A stretch of DNA of 64,000 bases from an uncultured Clostridia bacterium (GTDB lineage Bacteria > Bacillota > Clostridia > TANB77 > CAG-508): assembly GCA_947601495.1 (NCBI GenBank), contig CANQGE010000003.1, forward strand, positions 62,001 through 126,000, in the 5' to 3' direction. The first letter of the stretch is position 1. Every line of letters begins with the position of its first letter. The notes below the pieces were generated by a model. That model was not told the origin of the DNA. It did no database searches and saw nothing but the letters and a program-made list of their open reading frames with translations. The position numbers and the translations under genes were made by a program. This document shows positions 44,532 through 55,900 of this stretch, piece after piece.

Positions 44532-44716
44532 AAGTAGCTATAATATGTTTAATTCATTACATCACTCGCTCAAGCTAATTATCGCAAAATTGGTAAATAG
44601 CATTTTTCGGCACCCTTCCATCAAAAGATGAACTCTTTCCGAAAAATGTATTAACCAATTTTAGCTCAATTACTTTCGATTCGTTCTTTCATTCATTAAA
44701 CATAATATAGCTACTT
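44532..44716. repeat. Nested palindromic element, family member 2
   Basis: A 185-bp element between convergent cwlD and yvcK. Outer 22-bp arms match at 21 positions (44532-44553 / 44695-44716); the inner pair has AAAATTGGT / ACCAATTTT and CATTTTTCGG / CCGAAAAATG (44586-44610 / 44639-44662). The 32-base symmetric loops contain CTCAAGCTAATT and, from the other strand, GAAAGTAATT, as in the element at 13863-14060, though the arms differ. Confidence 0.85.
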
Positions 44717-44739
44717 CTTAATTTTTTAATATTTTATTT

Positions 44740-45693
44740 TTATCTCATCAAATATGAGAAAATTACTGAACTTAATTTCAAACTATTGTGCTTAATTGTT
44801 CCGTCTGATGTTGTTAATAAATCATCTTCAATTAGTTCATAATTTCCTTTTCTTATATTTTCATAATCAATTGGAACTTGGTCTTTTTGTTCTTCTGTTT
44901 CATATTTTTTAAGCATTTCTTTAGGAATAACTGTGTTACTTGCAATAACAACATCTATAGCATCTTTTCCTAAATATTGCTCTAATACGTTTACATGGTC
45001 GCTTACTCCAAATCCGTCTGTTTCTCCTGGTTGAGTCATTGCATTACATATGTATAGAACTTTTGCTTTTGCTTTTTTTATTGCTTCTACAACATCTTTG
45101 CAGATGATGTGTGGCATAACGCTTGTGTAAAGGCTTCCCATACTTAAAATAATTAAATCTGCTTCTTTTATTGCATCAAAAACTTCTGGTAAAACATGTG
45201 GTTCTTCTTTATAGAAAAATCTAGAATATTTTTTATTTGCTTTTGTAATTTCTTCTTCACCTTCTATAATTTTTCCATCTGTTGTTTCTCCCATTAAAGT
45301 TAAGCAATCCTCAGAAAGTGGTAAAACTGTATGTTTTACGTCCATGATTTTACTTAAATATTCAATACTTGTTTTTAAACTTCCAGTTTCTCTAATTAAA
45401 GATGTTAAAATTAAATTTCCAAGTGCATGCCCATTAAGCTCACTATATGTAGATAATCTATATTCCATAACGTCTCTAACTTCATCTGGTAGTGTAGATA
45501 AATTACTTAAAACTTTTCTAATATCTCCAACTGCTGGAGTTGAGAATTCTTTTCTTAATCTTCCTGTGCTTGAACCATCATCTGATACAGTAATAACTGC
45601 TGTAATATCTACAGGGAAATATTTTAAACCTTTTAAAACAAATGAAGTCCCTGTTCCTCCACCTAATATTACTATTTTTTTATTTTTTTGCAT
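44740..45693 (-). CDS. yvcK: YvcK/CofD-like gluconeogenesis factor
   Basis: 317 aa. UPF0052/YvcK family: KIVILGGGTGTSFVLKGLK (5-23), ITAVITVSDDGSSTGRLRKEF, VGDIRKVLSNLS, LNGHALGNLIL and IICKDVVEAIKKA. In Bacillus YvcK binds UDP-sugars and is needed for cell shape on gluconeogenic carbon. The ATG follows TAAGGAGAATTATTT. In Bacillota it usually lies with rapZ and whiA; here it is last of dnaX-ybaB-recR-yvcK, 63 bp after recR. Confidence 0.92.
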   Translation of the reverse strand: MQKNKKIVILGGGTGTSFVLKGLKYFPVDITAVITVSDDGSSTGRLRKEFSTPAVGDIRKVLSNLSTLPDEVRDVMEYRLSTYSELNGHALGNLILTSLIRETGSLKTSIEYLSKIMDVKHTVLPLSEDCLTLMGETTDGKIIEGEEEITKANKKYSRFFYKEEPHVLPEVFDAIKEADLIILSMGSLYTSVMPHIICKDVVEAIKKAKAKVLYICNAMTQPGETDGFGVSDHVNVLEQYLGKDAIDVVIASNTVIPKEMLKKYETEEQKDQVPIDYENIRKGNYELIEDDLLTTSDGTIKHNSLKLSSVIFSYLMR

Positions 45694-45756
45694 AAATAAT
45701 TCTCCTTAAAACAAAATTCTAATATATTTTATTCTTTCTTTTATGTTTATGGTACT

Positions 45757-46356
45757 CTAAATTTCACTTCTACCTTCTAAAGCTTTTGTAAGAGTAATTT
45801 CATCTGTGTATTCTAAATCTCCTCCAACAGGAATTCCTCTAGCAATTCTTGTTGTTTTTATTCCTAAAGGTTTTACTAGTTTAGAAATATACATAGATGT
45901 TGCTTCTCCCTCTACTCTAGGGTTTGTTGCTAAAATTATTTCTTTTGTTTCTTCATTCATTATTCTTGTTAGTAATTCTTTTATTTTTATATCGTCAGGT
46001 CCAATTCCATTCATAGGAGATATTGAGCCATGTAAAACATGATAAACGCCATTATATTCGTGCGTTCTTTCCATTGCAATTACGTCTCTAACATCTTCAA
46101 CAACACATATAATAGAATTATCTCTTTTAGGATTTGAGCATATATTACAAGGATCTGTGTCTGATATGTTGAAACATTTTGAGCAAAAATGCAAATTCTT
46201 TTTAGCATTTAAAATAGAATTTGTAAATTCTTCTGTTTCTTCCTGACTTAAATCAAGCATGTAAAAAGCCAATCTTTGAGCCGTTTTATGTCCTATGCTA
46301 GGCAATTTTTCAAAACTTTCTATTAATTTTTCTATTGAAGGTGAATAATATGACAT
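45757..46356 (-). CDS. recR: Recombination mediator RecR
   Basis: 199 aa. HhH motif region [17 protein letters not shown] (18-34), Cys4 zinc finger Cys58, 61, 70, 73, and a Toprim domain from [10 protein letters not shown] to the C-terminal [16 protein letters not shown]. Works with RecF/RecO to load RecA. Follows ybaB by 24 bp in the classic dnaX-ybaB-recR cluster. Confidence 0.95.
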   Translation of the reverse strand: MSYYSPSIEKLIESFEKLPSIGHKTAQRLAFYMLDLSQEETEEFTNSILNAKKNLHFCSKCFNISDTDPCNICSNPKRDNSIICVVEDVRDVIAMERTHEYNGVYHVLHGSISPMNGIGPDDIKIKELLTRIMNEETKEIILATNPRVEGEATSMYISKLVKPLGIKTTRIARGIPVGGDLEYTDEITLTKALEGRSEI

Positions 46357-46380
46357 ATTTTTTTCCTTTTATTTTATATT

Positions 46381-46725
46381 TTACATTAATCCTGGTATAT
46401 TGTATTTTCCAAATTGTGCTGATTGTGCTTCGTCAACTTTTCTTAAAGCTTCATTTACTGATGTTAAAATTAAATCTTGTAGCATTTCTACATCATCTGG
46501 GTCTACAACATCTTTTGTTAATTTTATTTCTTTTATTACTTTATTTCCTGATACTTTTACATATACTGCTCCGCCACCTGCTGTTGCATCAAATTCTCTG
46601 CTACCTAATTCCTCTTGAGTTTTTTCCATATCTGCTTGCATTTTTTTAGCTTCTTTCATCAATTGGTTTATGTTCATTCCGCCGAAGCCTCCCATTCCTC
46701 CTGGAAATCCTCCTCTTTTACTCAT
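46381..46725 (-). CDS. ybaB: YbaB/EbfC nucleoid-associated protein
   Basis: 114 aa. Glycine/methionine-rich N-terminus (GGFPGGMGGFGGMN), then the YbaB core: QLMKEAKKMQADMEKTQEEL, FDATAGGGAVYVKVSGNKVIKEI, DVEMLQDLILTSVNEALRKVDE. Dimeric DNA-binding protein. It is between dnaX and recR with 25-bp gaps; AAAGGAGGAATTTTAAAT precedes the ATG. Confidence 0.95.
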   Translation of the reverse strand: MSKRGGFPGGMGGFGGMNINQLMKEAKKMQADMEKTQEELGSREFDATAGGGAVYVKVSGNKVIKEIKLTKDVVDPDDVEMLQDLILTSVNEALRKVDEAQSAQFGKYNIPGLM

Positions 46726-46750
46726 ATTTAAAATTCCTCCTTTAAAAATT

Positions 46751-48340
46751 TTAGTCTATAATGTTTATATCTATTCCTAAATCATTTATTGATGATGTTT
46801 TCTTACTTTCTGTTTTATTTTCTTCTTTTGTTAAATCTTTATATTTTAAATGAATTTGTTTTCCTGTAATTTTAAATATTTCAGTTACTAATTCATTTTT
46901 ATTATTAACATCTTCTAAAATTCTTTCATTAAATGATGTTAATCCATTTGGAAATTCCACTTCCCAAACTAAATCATTTACTTCTTTTATTCTAGTATTT
47001 ATTAAAGATGTATATAATCTAATTTTTCCATTTCTTTTTAGAGTATCTATTACTCTTTTCCAAGCTATCTCAACATTACTAGAAACTAAAGTAGTTTCTT
47101 CTTTCTTTTCTTCTTTTTGCATTTTTGGTTTTTCTTGTTTTTCTTTTGGTGCTTCAGTTTTTACTTCTTCTACTGTTTCTATATTTTTTAAATTTAAATT
47201 TGCTATTTTTTGTTCTAGTGCTTGTAATCTTTTTTCTATGCTTGAACCAGCACTAGAAGAAAATTCTTGTCTGCATACCTTTATAACTCCAGTTTGAAAC
47301 ATAATTGTTTTTTGTGATGACCATTTTAAATCATTTTCCAAATCTGATAATTCATAAATAATGTTTAATAGAGTTTGTTCATCTGAAATATCTGCTAATT
47401 TCTTTATTTCTTCTAGCTCTTCTTTTGAATATATTTTTAAATCATTTGTTGCTTTATAAACTAAAATATCTTTAAAATATTTTATTACTTCCCACAAATA
47501 ATTGTATAAATCTTTTCCATCATTTATAACTTCATCTATAACTTCTAAAGCATTTATTGTGTCTTTTTCTAAAATTGCTCTAGAAAGTTTATTTATGTAT
47601 TCTAACTTTGGAAGTCCAACTAATTCCTTTACTTCATCTACTGTAATGTTTTCTGTATTTTCTTGACTGCATCTTTCCAAAATACTTATAGCATCTCTCA
47701 TATGTCCTTCTGAAAGTACAGCAATTATTTTTAATGCTTCTTCATCTATTTTTATTTTTGCTTCACTACATATTATTTTTAATCTTTTTATAATATCGTT
47801 TTCTGGTATTTTTTTGAAGTCGAATCTTTGACATCTTGAAAGTATTGTTGTTGGAAGTTTTTGAGGCTCAGTTGTTGCTAAAATAAATTTAACGTGTTCA
47901 GGTGGTTCTTCTAAAGTTTTAAGTAGTGCATTAAAAGCACCTGTTGAAAGCATATGAACCTCGTCTATTATATAAACTCTAAATTTTGCTTTTGTTGGAA
48001 GAAAATTTACTTCATCACGAATGCTTCTAATATCTTCTACGCTATTGTTTGATGCTGCATCCATTTCTACAACATCTGTTAAAGAGCCTTCTAAAATTTC
48101 TTTACAAATTTCACATTCATTGCAAGGCTCACCATCTTGTGGATTTAAGCAATTTACAACTCTTGCTAATATTTTAGCAGAAGTGGTTTTTCCTGTTCCT
48201 CTTCCTCCGGTGAAAAGATATGCATGCCCAACTCTATTAGAAATTACTTGATTTTTAAGAGTTTTAGTAATGTGTTCTTGTCCTACCATATCTGAAAATT
48301 TAAGCGGCCTAAAATTTCTATAAAGAGCTGTATATGACAT
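46751..48340 (-). CDS. dnaX: DNA polymerase III subunit gamma/tau
   Basis: 529 aa. Clamp-loader ATPase: YRPLKFSDMVGQ-type start, Walker A GGRGTGKTT (45-53), zinc Cys64, 73, 76, 79, Walker B VYIIDEVHML, SRC motif LSRCQRFDF, domain III, and a lysine/glutamate-rich linker (about 395-420) before a tau-like C-terminal domain. No slippery frameshift site is evident. AAAGGAGGAAAAT precedes the ATG. The SRP RNA gene lies directly upstream, as in many Bacillota. Confidence 0.95.
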   Translation of the reverse strand: MSYTALYRNFRPLKFSDMVGQEHITKTLKNQVISNRVGHAYLFTGGRGTGKTTSAKILARVVNCLNPQDGEPCNECEICKEILEGSLTDVVEMDAASNNSVEDIRSIRDEVNFLPTKAKFRVYIIDEVHMLSTGAFNALLKTLEEPPEHVKFILATTEPQKLPTTILSRCQRFDFKKIPENDIIKRLKIICSEAKIKIDEEALKIIAVLSEGHMRDAISILERCSQENTENITVDEVKELVGLPKLEYINKLSRAILEKDTINALEVIDEVINDGKDLYNYLWEVIKYFKDILVYKATNDLKIYSKEELEEIKKLADISDEQTLLNIIYELSDLENDLKWSSQKTIMFQTGVIKVCRQEFSSSAGSSIEKRLQALEQKIANLNLKNIETVEEVKTEAPKEKQEKPKMQKEEKKEETTLVSSNVEIAWKRVIDTLKRNGKIRLYTSLINTRIKEVNDLVWEVEFPNGLTSFNERILEDVNNKNELVTEIFKITGKQIHLKYKDLTKEENKTESKKTSSINDLGIDINIID

Positions 48341-48368
48341 ATTTTCCTCCTTTAATTTTGATAGTAAA

Positions 48369-48485
48369 GGCTTTCCTTAAGGAAGGCATGCGAACTCACA
48401 TAAATACACTACTTATCGCTGCTTTCTTCCGAACCTGACGAGATTCATAGCTTTTTATTGAAGCATACCTTCCTTAAGAAAAGCC
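48369..48485 (-). ncRNA. ffs: Signal recognition particle RNA, short 4.5S-like form
   Basis: The minus strand contains the domain IV core GTCAGGTTCGGAAGAAAGCAGC (two segments of it: GTCAGGTTCGGAA loop side and AGAAAGCAGC) with the GGAA tetraloop. The 5' GGCTTTTCTTAAGGAAGG pairs with the 3' CCTTCCTTAAGGAAAGCC to close a single long rod of about 117 nt. This is the short form without an Alu domain. It sits directly upstream of dnaX, its usual place, and has its own promoter. Confidence 0.93.
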
Positions 48486-48500
48486 ACTTTAACTTTAAAG

Positions 48501-48529
48501 ATTATATAATGAATTTTGCTATTTTGCAA
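48501..48529 (-). promoter_or_regulatory. Promoter of the SRP RNA gene
   Basis: -35 TTGCAA (48524-48529), a 17-base spacer and -10 TATAAT (48501-48506); the start would be about 8 bases before the RNA rod. Confidence 0.75.
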
Positions 48530-48535
48530 TAGTTT

Positions 48536-49261
48536 TTATACTCTTTTAAACACCACATCATCAAAATTTGTTATTTCTTTGTTTGGTGAACCTTCTTCAA
48601 TAACTGTATCTATTGGTAAATCTAAATGCAAAGTTCCTTTAAAACTAATATCATCATCTGTTGTAATTATTACATCAAAACTTACATCAAATTTTATTTC
48701 TTCTATTTTCACACCAAGATTTGAAAGAAGTTTTCCATCATAAGTTATTTCTGAATCTTCATTTGATATGTATGAACCTAAATCTTCTAAAGAAAATCTA
48801 AAGCCAACCATTCCTCCAACATTGCATATTTCCATATTTTTCATATCGTCAATTACTGCACCACTGAATGCTAGTCCATCTTTTAAATAATCTTGCTCAC
48901 TATATGTATATAAATTTTGAAGTTCTCCTGTTGGTCTTAAAAGCTTTACTGTTCCTTTTTGTGGTTTTTTATTTATAACAAAATTTTCGAATTTTATTTC
49001 TTTAATTGTGTCATCTGTTTCCATTGTTTTGTCAATATAAACATAAACATCATTTACTTGTGTAACTCCTACATTCCAAATGTGTTCATGGTCATCTGTT
49101 ACATTTCCATCTACAGTACTTACTAAAAGAATCTTACTTATTGAAAATGGTAAAACTTTTTCTCCTTCTACTTCATACTTTTTCATAATTTCCCAAACGC
49201 CAATAAGTAGTAGCACTATAACAATTGAAAACAAGAACTTTTTAACTAGATTTATTTTCAC
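48536..49261 (-). CDS. Membrane-anchored hypothetical protein, paralogue of 62190-63032
   Basis: 241 aa. A TM anchor (about 7-25) and a beta-rich outer domain with no motif I know. The stretch ITYDGKLLSNLGVKIEEIKF (about 165-185) followed by DVSFDVII matches in pattern the part FDGSILKDAGIDIEKLN + ATISFTIHI of the protein at 62190-63032; KILLVSTV also resembles KIVLYNSA there. So the two are distant paralogues. The start is GTG at 49261 with AGGGAGAG in front and overlaps the end of tadA by 20 bp. Function unknown. Confidence 0.65.
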   Translation of the reverse strand: MKINLVKKFLFSIVIVLLLIGVWEIMKKYEVEGEKVLPFSISKILLVSTVDGNVTDDHEHIWNVGVTQVNDVYVYIDKTMETDDTIKEIKFENFVINKKPQKGTVKLLRPTGELQNLYTYSEQDYLKDGLAFSGAVIDDMKNMEICNVGGMVGFRFSLEDLGSYISNEDSEITYDGKLLSNLGVKIEEIKFDVSFDVIITTDDDISFKGTLHLDLPIDTVIEEGSPNKEITNFDDVVFKRV

Positions 49262-49715
49262 TTTTATTTCTCTCCCTTAAAAATTTAAAAAATTGTTTAA
49301 GTAAATTTTCACACTCTTCTTTTAAAATATATTTCTCTGTTTCAATTTTATGATTAAATTTATAATCTTCTAAAAGATTTAATACTGATCCACATGCACC
49401 AGTTTTTGCATCATCTGTGCCAATATACAATTTTTTTATTCTTGAATTTATAAGTGCTCCCGCACACATAGAGCAGGGCTCTAATGTTACATACATTTCG
49501 CAATCTATAAGGCGCCATGCATCTAACTTTTTACAAGCTTTTTTTATTGCTAAAATTTCTGCATGGCAAGTAGAATCCTTTTTTGTTTCTTTTTGATTAT
49601 GAGCTCTTGCTATTATTTTACCATCTTTAACAATTACTGCTCCAACTGGTACCTCTTCTATTTCAAGAGCTTTTTTAGCCTCTTTTATGGCTTCACTCAT
49701 AAATTTTTCTTCCAA
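49242..49715 (-). CDS. tadA: tRNA-specific adenosine deaminase
   Basis: 157 aa. Makes inosine at tRNA wobble position 34 (Arg-ACG). Zn-binding and catalytic motif HAE (His51, Glu53) and PCSMC (Pro80-Cys81-x-x-Cys84), with NSRIKKLYIGTDD and GACGSVLNLL. The start is TTG at 49715 with GGAG eight bases upstream; it yields the family N-terminus MEEKFMSEAIKEA, so it is preferred over the internal ATG. Confidence 0.93.
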   Translation of the reverse strand: MEEKFMSEAIKEAKKALEIEEVPVGAVIVKDGKIIARAHNQKETKKDSTCHAEILAIKKACKKLDAWRLIDCEMYVTLEPCSMCAGALINSRIKKLYIGTDDAKTGACGSVLNLLEDYKFNHKIETEKYILKEECENLLKQFFKFLRERNKSENKSS

Positions 49716-49840
49716 AAATATTACTCCTATAATTTTAAAGTTGTAATGATTTTAGCACATCTTTATTGAAAAGTAAATAAAAGGAATTTTCAATATAAAT
49801 TACTTTAATCTTTCTCTTTTAAAGTTTTATTCATAAAAAT

Positions 49841-49871
49841 AAACTCAAACTACTTTTAGTAATTTGAGTTT
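49841..49871 (-). terminator. Terminator of the giant surface protein
   Basis: AAACTCAAA-TACT / AGTA-TTTGAGTTT stem, 14 bp with one G-U pair in the minus-strand RNA, followed by ATTTTTATG. Confidence 0.8.
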
Positions 49872-49900
49872 ATTTTCTTATACTAACTTTAGTTTAGTAG

Positions 49901-52900
49901 TTAGTTTTTATATACTTTTTTTGTATGAGCTTTTTTACATATACCATATGCTGTAATTACTATTAATTCTAGAGTCATAACTACTTTTGCTATTATTGTA
50001 TATCTTCTTTCCATACCTGTTCCTATACCTATTACAACATCTGCATTAGATATGTTATCTTGTTCTGTTGTTTCTCTATAATGTGGTATGTTATCTGTGC
50101 CTACTATCTGAGCAACATTTGATGTACTTCCTGTGTTTACATTTACTGTTTTAAGTCTTAAAGATATTTCATAGGTTTTACTTTCCCCTGCTTTTAAGCT
50201 TACAGTTGTTCTTAATGTTCCGTTTTCTTCTTGTTTCCATTCGTTGCTAGCTACATTTACAGTATATCCTTTTGGCACTAATTCTTCTATCTCTGCTTGA
50301 CCATCTATTCTTCCAGTATTTGTTACTCTTATTAGATATGTTACATCTACTATTGATTCTCCTGCATTTTCTGATTTAATATCTATTTTCATTAATTTTC
50401 TGTTTGTTACTCTTCTTGCTTCTCCATTTACTGTTATGCTCTCTATTTCTTTTTCTATTGTCATATTAAATGGTTGTTTAGCATAATAGTATATTACAGT
50501 ATCTCCACTTTCTGTTAGTTTTCCTGAAGCATTCCATGGTGTTTCTACTAAATCATAATATGGTATTTGTTTTGACTCTGTACTGTAGTCGTCGTTTACA
50601 TATCCTTGTATTTCATATCTATAAGTTTTTACTTCTGTTTTACCTTCTTCTACAGTTTCTGTATACGTTATTTCTTCTCCTGTGTCTCTATCTACATATT
50701 TTACTACTAGAGTTCCACTTGGCATTCTATCATAATAATATGTTACTACTGTTGTTTCTTCTGTCATTTTACCTGTTTTATTTTCTGGCTCTGGTTCTGC
50801 TGCCTTATATCCATATATTACTTTTCTTTCTGCATTATATTCATCATCTATTTTTCCTTTTATTGTTTCTTCAGGTGCTAATTCTTTTTCTGTTCCTTTT
50901 TCTAGATGTCTTACTTTTACTTCTGCAGGTTTTCTTTCATATATGTATTTTACTTCTTTAGTTTCCCTTTCCATTTCGCCTTCTGGTTCGCCTTGCACTT
51001 CTACTAGTTTATATGTTTCAAAATCTTTTTCTTCTGAAGTATATTTATCTCTTACTCTTCCTTTTATTATTTCATCTTCTGTTAATTCTTCTCCTGTATC
51101 TTTGTCAACATATTTTACTACTACTTCTGTTTCTGGTCTTTCATAATAGTATTCCACAATTTGTTCTTCTTCTGTTATTTTTCCTTCTGGTTCGCCTTTA
51201 GTTGCTACAAGGTCATAATCTTCTATCTCTTTCTGCTCTGTTTTATAGTCTGTTCCTGCTCTTCCTTCTTTAATTTCTTCTTCTGCTATTTCTTCTCCAG
51301 TTTCTTTATCATAGTATTTAGCTGTTACTTTTCCATTTATTTCTATTTTTGTTTCATGTGTTGCCTCTTTTTCATTGTATTCTCCTGTTTCGTATAATTC
51401 TGTTCTTCCTAATACTTTGTTTTCCATGCTATCTTTTGTTGCATCAAGATTGCTATATACTACTGATATTTCTTTTGTTATATCTACTTTGTATGTTCCG
51501 TTTTCTTCTGTATTAATATGTGGTAATTCTTCTTCCCAAACTATTATGTAGTATGTTTCTTCTTTTGTTTCTTCTGTACTATCTGTTTCTGCATTATTTA
51601 TTTCTGGACCAGTTGCATCTTCACTATTTGTCTCTGGCTGACTTTCTGACTGTTCTACTGGTACTTTAATTTCTTTATATTTTCCACCACCTAAGTTACT
51701 GTTTTCTTCATCTATTGCATATGGTAATATATCTACTATTCGTACTTTTCCTTCTCCTATATATTCTTCTATTTCTGAAGTATAGTGAATCTTATAATTT
51801 ACTGGTTCTTTTGATGATGTTATTTTTTCTGTTCCTTCTTTTGTTATATCAGCTTTTAAATCTGTATTTAATAATTTGTAAGAATTTATTACTTCATAAT
51901 TATATTCAATCACAGGATCTACTATTTCTTCTGTTTTTATTATTCTTGGAATATAGTATTCTAAGCTATTTTCCTCTAAATTTTCTTTAACAGAGTACAC
52001 TAGCACTTTTCCATTTTCATCATATTTTGGTAGTCCTTCTTTTCTATATGTCCATTCATTTTCCTCATTTAAGATTACATCTGAGTCTATGATTTTTTCT
52101 TCTGAATCTTCTGCTTTACTTGTTATTTGCACTTTTACATTATTTGGTCTATGTCCTTTTAAGTCATCATCATCTTCCCAAACTTTTCTTATATTTAGAT
52201 TTACTATGTATTCCTGTTTTATAATTTGATTGTCTGAAGCTTCTTCTTCTACCTCAATTTCTCCTGCAACTGATGGCTCTATTTCTGGATAATATACTTT
52301 TACATTTCCTGTTGCTATATTTTCTAAGTCTTTTACTACATCTTGTTCTTTATATACTAGTTCTAGTTCTTTTACTATTTCCTTTGTATATGTTCCGTTT
52401 TGATAGAATCCTCCTTCGTAGTCTCCTTCAAGATTTGCAAAAGTATCTATTCCGCTTATTTCTTCTGTCCATGTTATAGTATTATTTTCTTCATCATAGG
52501 TTCCTTCTGCTAAGTTTGACTTTTCTTTATCTATTTTCGCTGGTAAGGTATCTACTATTTCTACCAAAGCTTTTCCTATATAATCTTTTATATGTACAGT
52601 ATATTTCACTTTATATGGTACTACACCATCTTCTTTTATTAATGTTTCTCTTTCTAATGTTGTTGATTTATCCATTTCATTTGTTATTTCTGTTGGTATT
52701 AAGCTATAATAGTAATTTACAACAATATCTTCTTCTGTCATTTTTCCTTCATAATTTTCTGGATGTTCTTCTCTGCATCTATAATTTTGAGGAACTTCAG
52801 AAGATGGGGTTGTTGAATATGGATCACCTATTTTGCCTTCCATTATTTCATCTTTTGCAAGTTCTATTTCGGTTTCTTCATCTGCTACTTCATCATATAA

Positions 52901-55900
52901 ATAATGATGTACTATTACTTCAGCTGGAATTTCTATTGGAATTTCAACTTCGTCACTTGCTTTATCTTCTGTTACTTTTTCATATTCTTCTGGATTATCT
53001 GCTTTTGGTTCTTGTAATTCAATAGTTGTATCTACTGTATTTACTAGGCTTTCTGCTATTTCATTTATGTTTTCATATACATATTCTAAACTTATTTTCT
53101 TTGTTAATTCTATTTCTTTTGCTTCTGCTGGTCTAAATGAATATATATTTTCTATTTCTTCTTGCCATACTATTCTATAAACCTTATTTCCATCTACTTC
53201 TATTTCTTCATATTTTCCATTATCTAGTTCTGAGCCAGATTCATTTATTGGATATGGCAATGTATCTACTATTGTTACTACTGCTTTTCCAGAGAAATTT
53301 TCAACTTTTGCTTTAAAGTTTAGTTCATAGTATATTTTAGTATTTTTTGATGTTACAATATCTTGTGTTGTTGTTTTCTCTACTGAACTTTCCAAATATA
53401 CTTCTGGCTTATTATATGTATGAATTGTTTCATTTGTTTCTTCACTATCAACTAATGCTTTATTTATTATTTCCATTTTATCGCTTTGATTGTATTTTAC
53501 TTCTACTTCAAAACATACATCTTTATAGCTTTGTGCTTCAATTTCTTCTATTTCCCATGTTATTTCATTTTCTTCGGCTACACCATCGTTTTCTATACTG
53601 CTTAAAACTGTTCCTTCTGGCACTTTATCTTGTACTACTACATTATTTATATTTACAGTTCCTGTATTTGAAACTCTAATTGTATATCTTATTGTGTCTC
53701 CTACAGATACATTGTTTCCGTCTAATGTGCTTTCTGGATTTTTCCTTAATACAACTTCTGCTAATTTTTCATATTTTAATACTGGTGCTTTTACTTCATT
53801 TGTTGATTCTTCTGTAAATTTTGGTTCTTCAGCATTTCTTATAAATGTCGCTGTATTGGCAACATCTCCTGTTACGCCTTCGTTTACTGTTACAGTAAAG
53901 CTTAAGAAAGATTCTCCGTCTTTTCCATTTTCTCTCTTTGGTACATAGAATTCAATTCCTCTTTCTAAGTCTGTTTCATCTTTATAAATTAAATTCTCAT
54001 CATTATATTTTTCAGAGCCATTTATTCTAATACTCCATGATTTAAATGTTGTATTTCCTGGAATTTTATCTTTTATAATTATATCTTTTCCTAGTGAACC
54101 TGCATTTGTTACTTTAATTGTATATGTAATTTCTTCACCTGGTATTACGTAATTCTTTCCATATTGAGTTGAAATTAATTTTTCTACAGTAAAGTTAGCT
54201 TCTGCATATTTATGTAGTGTTTCATTTGTTTCTTTTTCTTGCTTCTCATAATGATCATATACTGTTGCTTTATTTTTAATCTCGTGTTCATCATCTATGT
54301 CTTCTACTCTTACTTCAAATTCAACAGTTACTTCTGTTTGTGCATCTACTACTAAATCTATTCCGCTTTGTAAATCTTCATCTGTAAGTTCTTCTTCTAC
54401 AAGTTCTTCATTTGCAGGTGCCAATATTGTTTTTATTTCAGACATGTTCTGTGTTAGAGCAACAAGACTTCTTTCATTTATATGAATACTTCCTGAAACA
54501 AATGATGTACCTTCTGGAATAGCATCTTTTACTGTTACTTTTCCTGGTGCTAATCCGTCATTTTTAATTACAATTTTATATTTTATAACTTCCTTTTTTG
54601 ATACTTCTGTGTTTGTTTCTGGTTCTGATTGTTTTTCTACAGTTATGTGTGGTATTTTTACTTGTCTTTCTTCAGTATTTGTGTTTTCATTATCTACTTG
54701 TGCTGTATTGCTTATATTTCTTTCATATGTTCCTTCTTCTAGTTCATTTACTGTTACTTCAAAGCTTAATTTTACCTCACCATTTACTTCATTTTCCTTT
54801 TTTGGAACATTTACCTTTATTCCCTCAGATAAATGTGTTTCATTCTTTTCTGCTAAATTTTCTTCATTATATATTGAAGAATCATTTATTTTTATGCTTT
54901 CTGGTTTAAATGTTGTTCCATCTGGAATTTTATCTTTTATTACTACTTCTTTTTCAACACCACCTGCATTTGTTACAGTAATTGTATATGTTATAGTTTC
55001 TCCTTCTACCACATAGTCATTTCCAAATTCTGTAGATGATTCTTTTTGATATGATATTTCTGGACCTATGTATGTGTTTGTTACTTTTAACCCAGATTCA
55101 ACATTTTCAGTTTGTAAAGAATAATAATCTTTTACGCTATAGTCTGCTTCAGTGATTATATATTCTATTTCGTCTCCATTTTCATCATATCTTAATATGT
55201 TTTCAAATATATTGCTCCATCCGTTTTCTTCATTTACTTCGCATGTGCCTAATATTTCATCTGGTTTATTTTTGTTTCTTATTTCTAAAGTTATGCTTGT
55301 TGGTTTTTCATATATATTATTCTTATAATTCCACTCTTTTGTTACAGGAATGTCTCTTGGGAATTCTGCTTTTGTAGAATGTGTTGCTATTTCTGATTCT
55401 TCAGTTTGCCCTGTTGATTCTAGTTCTATTTTTCCTTGTACATTATTTATAATTTCTGTTTCTTCTTTACCTACATTTGTATAATATACTGTAATATTTT
55501 TCTCAAATGTTACAGTACGAGCAGATGCTCCTAATATTGCTCTAATATTATTTTCAGTTAATGTCCAAGTTATTGTATTATTTTCCGGATGATATGTTCC
55601 TTCATCTAGTGTTCCTAGTTCTCTTGTTTTTTCCTCATCTATTGGGTGTGGCAATGTATCTGTTATTGTTATTGTTGCGTTTCCTTCATATTCATTGATG
55701 CTAGCAGTATAATTGATGTTATAGCTTATTGGTTCATCTAAATTTGTAACTTTTTCTGTTCCTGTTTTTTCTATATTTTGAGTTATTTCAGCTGGTATTA
55801 TTCCTAATGTATTTTTAATTTGGAAAAACTTATAATCATCTACTTCTGTAACTTCTTCATCAGTTGATGTACTTATATAATGCCATAATTTATCAACATT

